NCBI GenBank assembly: GCA_009859145.1
Contig: VRVR01000042.1
Coordinates: forward strand, 151,445 to 215,444
Reading direction: 5' to 3'
Length of the DNA: 64,000 bases
From: Andalucia godoyi
Taxonomy: Eukaryota > Discoba > Jakobea > Jakobida > Andaluciidae
Shown: positions 27,443-38,400 of the stretch, in pieces
Layout of the letters: each line of letters begins with the position of its first letter
Position numbering within the stretch: the stretch's first letter is position 1
Translations under genes and position numbers: made by a program
Notes under the pieces: model-generated
Told to the model about the DNA's origin: nothing
The model's database searches: none
Seen by the model: only the letters and a program-made list of their open reading frames with translations

Positions 27443-29473
27443 TTAGAACTGGAGGGCTGCGACGAGGATTGCAGCAATGGAAAGAGCGACTGCGTTGACG
27501 ACAGAGGACGGGGCGGCGGAGGCGACTGGGGTGTTGTTGTCATTGTCGTTGCTTCCGGTTGTGTTGTAGGCGAGGACGGCGTCGTTTCCAAAGTCGAGGA
27601 CGTTTCCTTGCTTGAAAGTTTGGAGAGAGAACTGGATGGCGGTTCCTGAGGCAGCGGGGTTGCGGAAGAGACCTCCGTTGGATCCAGTGGCGGTGCGGAT
27701 GGAGACGGTGCATGGGGTTCCTGCGGTGATTGCGCCGGTGGGAGTGACAGAGAAGACTGCCGAGCATGAGACGTCGTCGGGGACAGTGATATCCGCGGGT
27801 CCGTACGAGGCGCAACCGCTGACCTCGATGTTGTAGTCCTTTGTGTTTTCAATGGAGAGGATCTTCGGAATCACAACGCGGATCTGCGGGGCCTCGGTGC
27901 TGAGGATGTTGTTGGCCGGGGTTCCCTGGAGCTTGATGGAGGTGAGTGCATCGCCGGCTTTCTGCGACGAGACCGCGAAGCTGAGGTCGGTCATGGAGTA
28001 GATCGAGAGATCGACGCTTGCATAGTTGGTTGCGCCAACTGCACCGAAGGTCGCCGAGGACGACGTCGCAACGGTTGCGCGGATCGTCGTGGCCGCTTCG
28101 TAGACGGACATGGTTACTGCAGCCCCGGTGGCGACACGGACGGTGAAGGTGCACGCGGCAGTGGAGCCTGCATCAAAGTTGACCGCAGCAGAGGTCGTGA
28201 GCTGGGCGAACGAGCTGGTGAGGGAGTCGGTGTTCAGTGCAAGACCGGTGTTTGCGGAAGACGCGCAGCCAGTGACATCGAGGACAAAGAGGCCGTTGAG
28301 GGATCCATTCGCTGGGAAGTTGCGGAAAATGACGTTGCGAAGTGTCACCTGGACATAGTCAGTGGCAGCAAGAGCGTTCTTGGGGGTGGCTTGGACCGAG
28401 ACAGCGTTCAGAGCCGTGCGGACACCAGCAGAGGCAGGGTCTGTGCTGAACTGGATGCTCGACATTGCGTTGGTGGGCTGGGATGCGGACCGGCCAAACA
28501 GACGCGGGAGGCGGAATCCGGCGGTGTCGCGGAGCTCGATTTCAACAGAAAGCTCGTTGGCTGCAGGGAGCACAAGATCGCCGGCATTGCCACGGTTCAC
28601 AGTGATGACGCATTCCGTGTTCGTAAGACTAACTGCACCGGCAACAAATGTGATCGTCTTGGAATTGACAATCGTCACAGCTGCGGAGGAAACTGATGTG
28701 CATCCTGAAACCGTTGCAGTGAGCGCTGCGGAGGTGACTGGGAAAATGTCTTGCGAGAAAGCAAGTTGGATCTGCTTGTCGGACGGGAACGAGGATCCAA
28801 CGTCAACGGCAACATTCGGAGTGGTCTTCACAACGAGCGAGTCGAGAGTCGAGCTCGGAGTGGTCACGGCAGCGCCTCCGGACACTCCGTTGAAGCTGAT
28901 CTTGTTGAACGAATCGAGGATGACAAGCTTAGCAGTGCGGTCGTCTGTGTTGACCGACTCGTCAATGACAGTCAGCGAGTTGGTGAGGATACGGAAGATG
29001 AACGACACAAAATAGTCGGAGTCCGGAACGATGAAGTTTCCAAACACCTCGGACGGAGCCTTGAGGTCGTTGGGGAACGCGACCTTGTCAGTAGATTCGA
29101 CAGTCACTGTGCATGCAACATCCGGGGAGACAATGCCGCCAGTGAAGAGATCGGCACGAGTCGTCACAGTGTCGTTGTAGATCGTGGCCTGCGCATCGGT
29201 ACCCGAGAAGCATCCGCTGATAGTTACTTTGAGTCCACGCGATGCAGCTCCGTCAGCGAAGAAGTCACGAGACGGGAACTGGATCTGGAATCGAGGGTTT
29301 GCAACCGATCGCAGCGGGGTCGCAACAAGCGCAAATCCCTGAATGGGCTGCCCAAGATTGGCTTGGGTTGGAGAGAGAGATTGGCCGCACATTGGCTGCT
29401 GCGCAACTGCACCAATAGCACACAGAAGGAGAACCGAAGCAAGAACTGCGGTCATCAAATAGGTTGAAAGCAT
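27443..29473 (-). CDS. GPI-anchored modular surface protein
   Basis: The protein has 676 residues and I know no named homologue. An N-terminal signal peptide (about 1-25, ending GAVAQQ) and a C-terminal hydrophobic tail after small residues (SSVVNAVALSIAAILVAALQF, last about 20 residues) fit a GPI-anchored cell-surface protein. In between are four divergent modules about 145-170 residues apart. Each has a strand ending in x-TP, then (V/I)-(S/T)-G-C at Cys88, Cys258, Cys403 or Cys554. A partner cysteine follows 30-38 residues later, at 121, 288, 441 and 588. The modules are rich in Thr, Ser, Val and Ala and predict an all-beta, disulphide-pinned fold, perhaps Ig-like. Near the C-terminus an Asn/Asp-rich stretch precedes the anchor. 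A role in adhesion or the cell coat is inference. Confidence 0.8.
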   Translation of the reverse strand: MLSTYLMTAVLASVLLLCAIGAVAQQPMCGQSLSPTQANLGQPIQGFALVATPLRSVANPRFQIQFPSRDFFADGAASRGLKVTISGCFSGTDAQATIYNDTVTTRADLFTGGIVSPDVACTVTVESTDKVAFPNDLKAPSEVFGNFIVPDSDYFVSFIFRILTNSLTVIDESVNTDDRTAKLVILDSFNKISFNGVSGGAAVTTPSSTLDSLVVKTTPNVAVDVGSSFPSDKQIQLAFSQDIFPVTSAALTATVSGCTSVSSAAVTIVNSKTITFVAGAVSLTNTECVITVNRGNAGDLVLPAANELSVEIELRDTAGFRLPRLFGRSASQPTNAMSSIQFSTDPASAGVRTALNAVSVQATPKNALAATDYVQVTLRNVIFRNFPANGSLNGLFVLDVTGCASSANTGLALNTDSLTSSFAQLTTSAAVNFDAGSTAACTFTVRVATGAAVTMSVYEAATTIRATVATSSSATFGAVGATNYASVDLSIYSMTDLSFAVSSQKAGDALTSIKLQGTPANNILSTEAPQIRVVIPKILSIENTKDYNIEVSGCASYGPADITVPDDVSCSAVFSVTPTGAITAGTPCTVSIRTATGSNGGLFRNPAASGTAIQFSLQTFKQGNVLDFGNDAVLAYNTTGSNDNDNNTPVASAAPSSVVNAVALSIAAILVAALQF

Positions 29474-30309
29474 GGTCGATGGGTTCTTTTTGTCGAGGAA
29501 AGTTCAGAAATGGTCGCACGGAAATAAAACACTGAAGATGAATTTGTGAAAGAGGATTGGAAAGGAAAGGAGGAAGAAAAGGAAATGGAAAAAAATGGAA
29601 AATGAAAACTCTTCATGCACGGAGAGTTTATATACTTGGTCCATGGCAATTTTTTTTTGTCCATGAACAAAAAGGAAGAGAACGTTCAGTCCACGGAAAC
29701 CAGAACATGACCACTGGAATGCGGCTCCCGCAAAAGCCGGTTAACACTCGCGGGGTGGCAAAATAGCTCGAGAAGACTTTTTCCTTTTGCGAACGAATCA
29801 GCGTCGACTTTTCCAGTTTCCAGCGTTCCAATCGAAGGTGTGTCGTAGCAGAACTGTTTTTTTCTTCTCGACGTTCCAACTTCAAGGCGTGTCTAACCCC
29901 CAAATTCTTCCCTTTCGTCCTCTCCGAATTCTGCGGAGCTCCATTATTTCCCAAGCGGGGCGATCTGAGGTTCTCTCGTTCCCCCACTCCCGAGTGTGTC
30001 TCCGCACTCTGTACCCCTCGCCCCCCCTGGACTTTTCGTGCGCTTGATCTTTGGGGTGCGCCTCAACGCATATTCCCCGGTGCCTACCGTAGTTCGAGTT
30101 CACTGCTTCATCTGCCGTAATCAAAACAAGAACAAAATAAAGATTGAAAGACGCAAGCTTTGAAAAACGAGTCAATGAACCACCAGTGCTTCTTCTGGAC
30201 AAACGGAAGTATGCAAATCATCATCGATCATCACAGTACACTTAGCGAGGATTAGTAGTCCAGCAGTTTCAGGAAATTGTACTGCTCAAGGAAAAGGGAA
30301 AAGGGCGAA
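29474..30309. other. Divergent spacer between surface protein and Beclin genes
   Basis: This is 836 bp and should hold two promoters. I see an imperfect direct repeat: CGTTCCAATCGAAGGTGTGTC near 29823-29843 and a close copy near 29873-29893. A near-duplicated TCCATGGCAATT / TCCATGAAC pair lies near 29639-29664. A C-rich stretch lies around 30010-30030. No RNA gene was recognised. Confidence 0.45.
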
Positions 30310-31470
30310 ATGCTGTATTGCACGGCATGTCACACTCGGATATTTCTTGACCAATCGCAGATCTTCGAGCCGACAGCCTCGGTGTCTCCGGCTGCCGACG
30401 TCCCCGAGTCCGACACGTTTCTTCTCGTGAATGCCGCGTCCATCGGTCCAATTGCGGGTCCGCCTCCATCCAGTGCTGCGCCATCCCCGGACGATGCAAG
30501 AAAAAACGTCTCGGCGCCCCGCAGCAATCGCATCAACTATAGTACTAATAATAGTAATAGTAGTAGTAATAGTAGTGGTGGTGGTAGCGGCGGTAGTGGT
30601 GGCCATGTCCCCGCGACGCTTGCGGACCTGCCGCTGTTCCTGGCTCCAGACCTTGCGGTTCCGTACCCGATATGCACCGAGTGTGCGGAAATGTTGGAGG
30701 GAAAGCTGCGCGCACAGACAGAGACGGCGGCCGTGACGCTGCGCAGTTTACAACAGACGGTCTCACAGCTTCAGATGATGCACGCGCGATCGCCATCATC
30801 ATCATCATCATCGTCGTCGTCGTCGTCGTCATCATCTGCGCTGTCGCCTGTTGCAGCAACAACATTACCGCTTACGCCACCAACGTCGCTTACGGAACTT
30901 GAGGACGAGATTACTGCGCTGTGCAAAACAGAAGAGGCGCTTATGGCCGAGCTTGCCGCGCTGGAAAAGGAAGAGGAAAAGCTCGTAGCGATGCAGACGC
31001 GACACTGGGAACATGTATGCAAGTTTCATGCAGAGGTGGTGGATCTTGGCGAGGAGGAAGCTGCGATGCGCGCGTCCGTTTCATATGCACAGCAACGACT
31101 AGAGGCGCTGTCGAGAACACATCCGCTCGTTGCACTTTTCCAGATTTCGCTTGTCGACTTTTACGCGGCGGTCAATGGGTGTCGGATAGGACGGCACGGC
31201 TCAGAAGGTCCAGAGTGGTCCGAAGTGAATGCAGGGCTTGGGTACATTGTCCAGCTGCTGAGCATTCTTATGGATAAACTACAGGTCTCCAGCCTCGAGG
31301 TGTTTGGAGCGAAGCTCGTGCCTTCCGGGTCTCACGCGCGCATCGAGATCTTCAACAAGGACAAGGAAAAGAGTCCCGCGTCTCCATTAGTTTCATCGCC
31401 AACGGTAACGCCGACGGCAACCACATTATCCTTGTCAAGTCCAACGACATCAACGAGCTCAGCCGCACCA

Positions 31471-31502
<32 letters not shown>

Positions 31503-31878
31503 GCCCGGATCAGGGTCATCGAAACACAAGACCGTGTTGGAGCTGTTTGACGGGCAGCCTGCGATGTTCGGTGCGTCAGGATCAAAATTCAATCGCGGAA
31601 TCGTGATGCTCGTTCAGATCTTGCGGTTTGTGATGCAGGTTCTGCAGGATCGGGCTGGACGCAATGGAATTCCACTTCCTGCACACGACTTTGTTCTCGA
31701 GCCGGAAAAAGAAAAGATCAACGACCTTCCCATCAAGCTGCTCGCGACCAATAGCGAAGAGTCCTGGACCAGAGCCATGCGCTTCATGGCTTTCTCGGCA
31801 AAATGGTGCTTGTCTTCCTTCATCATTCTCGAAGAACATCGAGAAAAGGCTGCAAAACTTGAAAAGCAGAAGTTTTAA
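30310..31878 (+). CDS. ATG6: Beclin 1 / ATG6 / Vps30
   Basis: The protein has 522 residues; human Beclin has 450. It is a subunit of the class III PI3-kinase (Vps34-Vps15) complexes in autophagy and endosomal sorting. The N-terminus carries CTAC and, after a Ser/Gly-rich insert, CTEC, the paired CxxC motifs of the family. A coiled coil (about 190-275; LEDEITALCKTEEALMAELA) dimerises with ATG14 or UVRAG. The evolutionarily conserved domain starts near 280. It is recognised by FQISLVDFYAAVNGCRIGR and WSEVNAGLGYIVQLLSIL, then KLVPSGSHARIE and NRGIVMLVQILRFVMQVL. Insertions of Ser and of Pro-Val repeats (GTG/CCT, near 31465-31510) account for the extra length. The first in-frame ATG (30310) is used. 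Confidence 0.92.
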
Positions 31879-31922
31879 AGACAAACTACGCGCCCTCCCA
31901 AAGGGGACTGTTAAAAATCTCT

Positions 31923-32160
31923 GCCGTTGAATAATAACACGTCATTGGCATGCATACGGAAGTATCCATAAACAGACACGGTCGATACTGGCCGACACTA
32001 GCACGTTTTGTTTCACAGGAATTCATGCTTACGCACGCTCGGCCAAAATTCAGCCGGTGACACGTGTTGGGACCTATCTCCTTCCCGGCAACGGGATGCA
32101 AGATTGAATATGCATATCTACGAATAGACATGCATGCATGTTCATTGTATAATGTAGGCG
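31923..32160 (-). repeat. Dispersed repeat, copy B (internally deleted)
   Basis: Read on the minus strand, this 238-bp segment follows the two outer parts of copy A (15502-16060) with only scattered changes. The A interior (about 320 bp) is missing, with a clean junction ...CAACAC/GTGTCACC.... The outer limits of similarity coincide in both copies, which suggests defined element ends. It sits in the 3' flank of the Beclin gene. Confidence 0.75.
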
Positions 32161-32393
32161 TATGCTTCTCTCGGACCGTTTCCTGTAGATACCTCCTCGT
32201 TGGCTGATTCGCGACTGTAGTCTACGAGTGTGTGAGATTTTTTTTCCCGCCGCCGGACATTTTCTTGTGGCGCGAAGACAAACTCCCGAAATTCCTTTTT
32301 GATATCTTTCCTTTTCACAGAGCATCATCCTTGTTTTCCCGAGCTTCACCGTGTCCGTATACCAATCTCCAATGCATGTGTTTTAAGATCTAA

Positions 32394-32394
32394 C

Positions 32395-32432
<38 letters not shown>
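32394..32432. repeat. (AAT)n microsatellite
   Basis: About 13 AAT units lie in the spacer upstream of ASF1, followed by a GA-rich stretch reaching the start codon. Confidence 0.9.
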
Positions 32433-32434
<2 letters not shown>

Positions 32435-32475
32435 GTATTGGTTATTTAAAAATTAGAAAAAGGAATAAAGCAAAC

Positions 32476-32522
<47 letters not shown>

Positions 32523-32544
32523 AAGCAGGAGGAGAGACAGAAAG

Positions 32545-33087
32545 ATGGCGTCGGTTCGGATTCTAAATGTGAGCGTTCTTCAGAATCCCGGTCGGTTTCT
32601 GGATTCGATTGTGCTTGAGATTGAGTTTGAAAGTGTTGCAGATCTGAAGAGCGATTTGGAGTTTTCGGTTGTTTACGTCGGGTCTCCAGAGAACAATCAG
32701 TTTGACCAGGTTCTGGAGGAGATTGAAGTCGGGCCGATTCCAAAGGGTGTGATGAAGTTCCAACTCGAGTGTCCACCCCCGGATGTAACCAAAATCCCCG
32801 CGAATGAACTTTTGGATGTGACTGCAGTTCTCGTAAGCTGCAAGTTCCAATCGAACGAGTTCGCCAGAATCGGATACTATGTCAACAACACATACGACGA
32901 AGCACATGCAGAATGGAACCTCACGCCACCTGACGTGCCGCAAGTCGAATTCATCATCCGGAACATCCTGTCCGACAAACCCAGACACACAGTCTTCAAA
33001 ATCAACTGGTCGGAGGAAGAAGACAGCCATAGTACGGAAATCGCAGGTGGCTCTGCTTCCAACATCGTCTCCACAACAAGCAACTAA
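32545..33087 (+). CDS. ASF1: Histone chaperone ASF1
   Basis: The protein has 180 residues. The N-terminal 155 residues match the ASF1 immunoglobulin-like core closely: SVRILNVSVLQNP, LEFSVVYVGSPEN, DQVLEEIEVGPIPKGVMKF and the C-terminal strand RHTVFKINW. Val/Asp/Glu positions that contact H3-H4 (the VGP-x-PKG and ELLDVTAVLVSC strands) are kept. ASF1 passes H3-H4 to CAF-1 and HIRA in replication-coupled and replication-independent assembly. A short acidic/Ser tail ends the protein, as in yeast but shorter. The start ATG gives the canonical MASVRI-type N-terminus. Confidence 0.97.
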   Translation: MASVRILNVSVLQNPGRFLDSIVLEIEFESVADLKSDLEFSVVYVGSPENNQFDQVLEEIEVGPIPKGVMKFQLECPPPDVTKIPANELLDVTAVLVSCKFQSNEFARIGYYVNNTYDEAHAEWNLTPPDVPQVEFIIRNILSDKPRHTVFKINWSEEEDSHSTEIAGGSASNIVSTTSN

Positions 33088-33721
33088 GAATCAAAGAAGA
33101 AGAAAGCAAAACCGGAGAAAACGCCAATTCAGTGCAATTTCCGGAGGTCTGGGTGTTCACCAGTCGACATGGATGTATCGTAGATGCTGCTTTGTTCAGT
33201 TCAGTTCAGTTCAGTGTAAAGAAAACATATAACCCTCCAACCCAGAGGTCTGGTGGACGGCTGTGAATATCATCAGATAGTATGGCTGACGGTGTGCAGC
33301 CGTCGACATTGCTGTTGAGTGAAAGCCGACCTTTTCCCTCCTGCAGATTGCTGCTACCGTTTGTTGTTGTTGTTGTTGTTGTTGTGCGTTTTTGGACGTT
33401 TCTTCTCGATGTCACACAGCATCAACTGGCATCCGTATTGCCGGTGGGAAAAATGCCGTCCCGCATCTGCTGCGGCGTCTGCAACACCGAGCGTCCGAGT
33501 GCATTCTCCAACTCGACCGCCCGTCTTGTCACACACAACACACACTTTCTCTCGAGTCACATCCGCTGACACACACGCACAGTCACAGTCACAGTCACAC
33601 ACATTAAGGAGCAACGACAGCCACAAAAAAACTCAAGTTGGTGGTTTCTCCTTGTTCAAAACGTGCAACAGCATGCGATTTTCCACAAGTCGTTTTTGAT
33701 TCCATATTGCGTGTGGATCGA
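33088..33721. other. Spacer upstream of the Zn2Cys6 gene
   Basis: This is 634 bp. It has a TTCAG pentamer run near 33196-33214, (GTT)n at about 33360-33385 and (CA)n-type sequence at about 33560-33602. Positions 33299-33334 (GCAGCCGTCGA, then GCTGTTGA) weakly resemble 41262-41297. No gene is seen. Confidence 0.5.
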
Positions 33722-34960
33722 ATGGATTTGCACTCAATAGCCGCGATGTCGATGCTGTGTTCTCCAAAGGTGGCTGCTGCGTCGAATGCACTTGTCGATT
33801 TCCTGCCACCGTCACCGAGTGTGCTGCACCACCACCACGATTCTTCCTGTTGTGCATTCTGCGTGGAGCCTGCACAAGACCATGCACTCTCCGTGAGTCC
33901 AGCTTTGCTTGAATCTCGCCTCGGCAGTGACCACAGCGATGTGTTCGAGCCTCTGTACGCAGATTCGAGCTCTAGTTCCAATGGCGCTGAGGACGGCGCT
34001 TCTCCACTGTCGGAGTCCACATTGCGATTCAATCCCGAGCCACTGCCACTGCCACTGCCACTGCGACCGCAGACACAGTCGCATGAAAAGAAATGCAGAA
34101 ATGCAAGGGCGTGCACTCTTTGCAGAAAACTCAAGCAGACGTGCGATGGCAATGGCCGAGATCCTTGTTCGCGATGCACGAGTCGTCTCGAACCACACTT
34201 GTGCATCTATGCTCTTCGAAAGAAGCGGTGCGAGAAAGCAGCGGTTATTCCACGGCAGAATGTGATCGGCCAGCCGACTCCGGAGGACTTCCAGAACGTG
34301 TCGTGCAGCCCTCATGTCCAAGGCTATCGCGCAATTCTTCGACAAGAACTCGTCGCAAAAGCATTGTTTGTGCTTCGAACTCACAGGCAAAAGCGCACAG
34401 ACGGTGATGAGATAGTCAGAATGATTTCTGCGATGGACGACGAAACTCTTCGTTGCGTTGCCGACGAGCTGACGCTGTTTCAAGAGGACGAGGACATGCG
34501 GTTCACGCTCACCAATTCTTTGGAGTCTGTCGTCGAACGGGATGCCGGTTTTCGTTCGGCTTATCTGCGATGCGTCGATTATATCGAGTCTTCCAGTCGA
34601 ATTGCTCTGCTTCTTGATACGAAAGGGGGCATTGTGCACATGAGCCCAGCACTGCGGCGTGAATCTCCGTTTTCCGTGGAGGACCTGCGAAGCGGGGCTG
34701 CAGGGCTGCAGTTTTTCTTTGATCCTTCTGATGTCCCGAAACACGCTGTCAAGATGCACGTCATTCGATGCGCCCACGATCGGAACACCATGCGAAGCGT
34801 TGTCCAAGTTTCCTTTCGACAAACCGATGGAACCTTCCAACCGATGTTTGGTGCAATCACCTTTTTACGAACTTCGAAATCCAGATTCAATGCAGCGCTG
34901 GGCCTCGAAATGATTCCAATGCCAAAGGGCTTTGTTAATGTTGGAACCTCGCGCAAATGA
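33722..34960 (+). CDS. Zn2Cys6 binuclear-cluster transcription factor with PAS-like C-terminus
   Basis: The protein has 412 residues. The zinc cluster has cysteines at 131, 134, 141, 149, 152 and 161, spacing C-x2-C-x6-C-x7-C-x2-C-x8-C, the exact fungal Gal4-type pattern. Basic residues in loop 1 (CRKLKQTC) and a basic tail (LRKKRCEKA) are present. The C-terminal part, from about residue 275, contains a PAS-like fold. It starts IALLLDTKGGIVHMSPALRRE and ends with the strands VVQVSFRQTDGTFQP and MFGAITFLRT. Zn2Cys6 with PAS is seen in fungal regulators of carbon metabolism of the Ert1/AcuK kind. No fungal-specific middle homology region (PF04082) is visible. The N-terminus has Ser and His runs. 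Confidence 0.85.
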   Translation: MDLHSIAAMSMLCSPKVAAASNALVDFLPPSPSVLHHHHDSSCCAFCVEPAQDHALSVSPALLESRLGSDHSDVFEPLYADSSSSSNGAEDGASPLSESTLRFNPEPLPLPLPLRPQTQSHEKKCRNARACTLCRKLKQTCDGNGRDPCSRCTSRLEPHLCIYALRKKRCEKAAVIPRQNVIGQPTPEDFQNVSCSPHVQGYRAILRQELVAKALFVLRTHRQKRTDGDEIVRMISAMDDETLRCVADELTLFQEDEDMRFTLTNSLESVVERDAGFRSAYLRCVDYIESSSRIALLLDTKGGIVHMSPALRRESPFSVEDLRSGAAGLQFFFDPSDVPKHAVKMHVIRCAHDRNTMRSVVQVSFRQTDGTFQPMFGAITFLRTSKSRFNAALGLEMIPMPKGFVNVGTSRK

Positions 34961-35456
34961 AATGTATACACTCACATGTATATATTTAAAAATTACATGT
35001 AGGATAATTGCAAAGTGTCCTGATCTTTCTGCTTCCTCCCACCCCGCTGAGCGCGCCTGAGCCCCACTAAGTGCACGCTGCCACTCCCTGCGGTGGAAGC
35101 ACATTCTGCAATATCCTTGGAATTTTGCACTTTTGCATTACGACAAGACACGATTTTTCTGCTCTTTTTTTTGTTTTGTTTTGAGAGGGTTGTCGAAATC
35201 GACTCCCGAATTGATGCTGGGCCACAACATTCGCCTCCCACGCGCCCATTCGCGCCAGATTTATTTGCCAATTCACTCACCTAAGTTACAGTTTTTTCCC
35301 CTCGTCAATTTCGTTTTTCTTCTTCTTCCTCGTTCTTGCCTTGTCTTCTTTTTCCCACTTTGTATCATAAGTTCTGGTCCGCGCTTCTCCATTTCAATCA
35401 TTCATCCGTCTTCGTTACATTTTTCTTTTCTTTTCTGACACCTGTGTCTGAAGAAA
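34961..35456. other. Spacer upstream of the SNF2-RING gene
   Basis: This is 496 bp between two plus-strand genes. AT-rich 3' flank at 34965-35000 is followed by T-rich, pyrimidine-rich sequence up to the ATG at 35457. No gene is seen. Confidence 0.6.
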
Positions 35457-38400
35457 ATGTCGGATCTTCTTGATCAGTTGCTGAATGACTTTGATTATGT
35501 GGATACGCTGATTGTCCGTGATGTATATGAAGAATGCCAGAAGAACTACGTCACAGCTCGGAATATGCTGTCTGACCTGTTTCCTCGTCCGTCGTCATCG
35601 ACTGTAAAGCGTCTCATTCCTGTTGATGAAGAGGAGAATGCGGATGAAGAAGCGTCTCCCGAGCCGAAACGACCGAGATCATTGGATCCTCGACGACCGT
35701 CGTCTCCTCTTTCTCAGTATGCAGCCTCGCGACCGCTTTCCTATTCCCAGAACGCACATGCGGTCAGTTCCCAGTCGTTTTCATCGCCCAGCAGCGCACA
35801 TTCAGTCCATGGAAGTCGCCCGAGCATCCATGAATCGCTGCAGTTGCTGACGGAAATGTTTCCTGATGCTCCGCACGACCGATTGGAGACGTCGTTGAGA
35901 CGCGCTGGATTTGATTTGCAAAAGGCGGTTGATCTTTACTTTTCGACAGATTGGAGTTTTGGAAATTCGTCTGCGAGCAAGAATAAGGCTGGTCAAGGCC
36001 AAGCCAAGCCGTCTAGCTCCTGGACGCCACGACCGTCGTCATCATCATCGTCAGCAGCATCAGGAACAGGAACAGGAACAGGAACAGGAACAGGAACAAC
36101 AACAACAACAACAACAACAACAACGGCGGCGACGACGGCAGCGGTTCCTGGTTCATCATCGTCGTCGTCTTCATGGTCATCGTCCTTTTCTGCACAGAGG
36201 TCTTCTAGTACTGGGGCTGGTGTTGCCCGGACGGGTCTTAGCACTGCACCAAGTTTGGCTGCCCAAACGCCAAGAGGGGTTCCGGAGAATGTCCTTTATT
36301 CGAACGAGGCGCTGAGCATTGGTGTTCCATCATCAGCTGGTGCTTCCTCGCTTGTGACTGCGCGGCCTGCTCCGGCCATTCGCCCAGCAATATCAAACGG
36401 ATCCTCTACAATTTTCAGACGTAGTGGCGATACGGATGACATGCTTGAGATGTTTTTGAGGTATTCTGCTTTACGCTATGGAAATTCCGACTCCGACTAT
36501 GATTCTGAAGACGACTATGACTCGGATGTGGGCATTTTTCCTTCTAGCCGAAGAAGAAGGACATCCAGGCCATCGAGGCCGGCCTGTTCTGCTCGATTTG
36601 TGGAGCAAAATGAGCCTGAAGTACCTGTCGTTTTTGATCCTCCGACCGAGATCGAGGTGTCTGTCTCGGGATCGTTATTATGGGACAAGCTGACGACCCC
36701 GTATAGTGGAACCTGTTCTGCATTGTACGTGAAAGGACTGATTGTTGAACACAAGAACCTGAGGATGTACCAGAAGTTTCCTGCTGCGGATCCCTCTGAT
36801 GCCATTCTCGACAGCGAGAGATTCGTCAGTATTTTCAATGCTAAGTTGGATTTGAGTGCGCAGCTTCAGTTTGATACTTCCGTTCTCAACCAGTGTTTCA
36901 TTGAACCGGTGCATCCGTACCGTGAGTCAGTGTACGTACATGCTGTCGACCCTTCGTCCAGAGCATCCGTTTCCCAAGGAGGCGTTTCTCGGGAAATCGC
37001 AGCCGCAGTGCATTCTCTGGAGGTGCATCCTCCCGTTCTTTCGCTTTCTTCAGACGGAAAACATACCGTCTATCGTGTTGCATGTACAACAAGGCATCCT
37101 GCAGTTCCTGCCAGAGCCATGGAATTGCTTCGTCGATTTGTTGAATCCAAGAAGAAACCGTCAAAGCCAATTCCAGAGTACGTTGATTATGCAGCAACAA
37201 TTTGTTCCAATGGACTGAAGAGCCAAGATTGGCAGAAATGGATATTTGTTCCGAGTTCGTATGCGTTGATGCGAAAACTCGAGGGCGTCACAATACCAAA
37301 GTCTCTTTTGACCTTTTTTTTCCGCCATCCCGGGCAGCTCTTGACTGATCTGCCGCTTTCGAGCTTGCTTTATTCCATTCCTGCACTGCGCTTGTATTAC
37401 CACTATGGCGAGATCACGGTATTCTTTGATCGCAGGGAGTATCGAAGCCTTCTTCCACGCCAGGAACACTATGCCCTTCATTCGAAGAGTTCCATCAATC
37501 CTGCGGACCGCTGGGCGCTACCGCCTTCGCAGGATGACGCATATTTTGCAGCGTTGCGAAAATCCGTCAAGAACACTTTGGAGGAAGACAATCCATTTTT
37601 GGATCTGAACGATCCAGATGCACTGTCTCTTAGGAACGTTATCGAAACTCCACTCAAGAACACCGCGGTCGTTCCCTTGGTCAGGAATAATAACAAGAAT
37701 GCAATGTCGGCAGCAAGGTCACTACTGTCCAAGGAGAAGCTATTGAAGAGGCCTAAATATTCTCGACGGGTTCTCACTGCAGACGACGACGCCGACGATG
37801 ATGATGAAGAAGACAATGAAACGGCTGACGGCATGGAAGTCTCCCGAAGCCCAGACGATTCTGAAAGGAAGCCATCACTTCAGTACACGAGGCCGAGGCG
37901 AGCGTGCACTCTCTCTAGAACGTTTGTTTCCACCTCCGACGTGGATGGCGATGGTGATTTCGATGAGGATGGTCCTGTTGATGATGACGCAGAAGCGGAC
38001 GAAGTCCCCTGGTCTTTAGAATCGAAGAAAATATCTGCATCTGGACCGTCCTCGACTGAATCTTCTCCGGGAAACTGCGTTCATATCCCTGATCCGTCTG
38101 TTGCTGACTCTCAAACAGGTTTCGAACACAATGTTAGCGACGCGGATCGTGCCTTGTTGCTAGATGTGGCCAAGCGGATGGTGAAAGGCATGCAGTCCAT
38201 GAAAGGAAAAATGCTGCCACATCAGCGCCGAGGTCTCCACTTCATGTTGAAGTTGGAGAAGATGGGTGGCAGCCCCTTTGAGCCCATTGCGATGAGCTGG
38301 GATAACGGACTCACCGGCTTTGATCTGTACAACACATCCACAGTGTACAAACTGGAAAATCCGCTCGAAACAGCGAACATATCTCAGTCGCATGTGATGT

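Larger units (their letters stand above)
31879..32544. other. Spacer between Beclin and ASF1 with repeat copy B
   Basis: This is 666 bp. It contains dispersed-repeat copy B, an (AAT)n array at 32394-32432 and a purine-rich GGAAGAAGA stretch at about 32480-32540 immediately upstream of the ASF1 ATG. No further gene is seen. Confidence 0.6.

Noticed and set aside
28362-29015. Plus-strand reading frame of 217 codons opposite the surface-protein gene
   Set aside because: It has no motif, and the minus strand has signal peptide, modules and GPI tail in one frame.
33812-34840. Minus-strand reading frame of 342 codons
   Set aside because: It is antisense to the Zn2Cys6 gene, whose cysteine spacing is exact on the plus strand.
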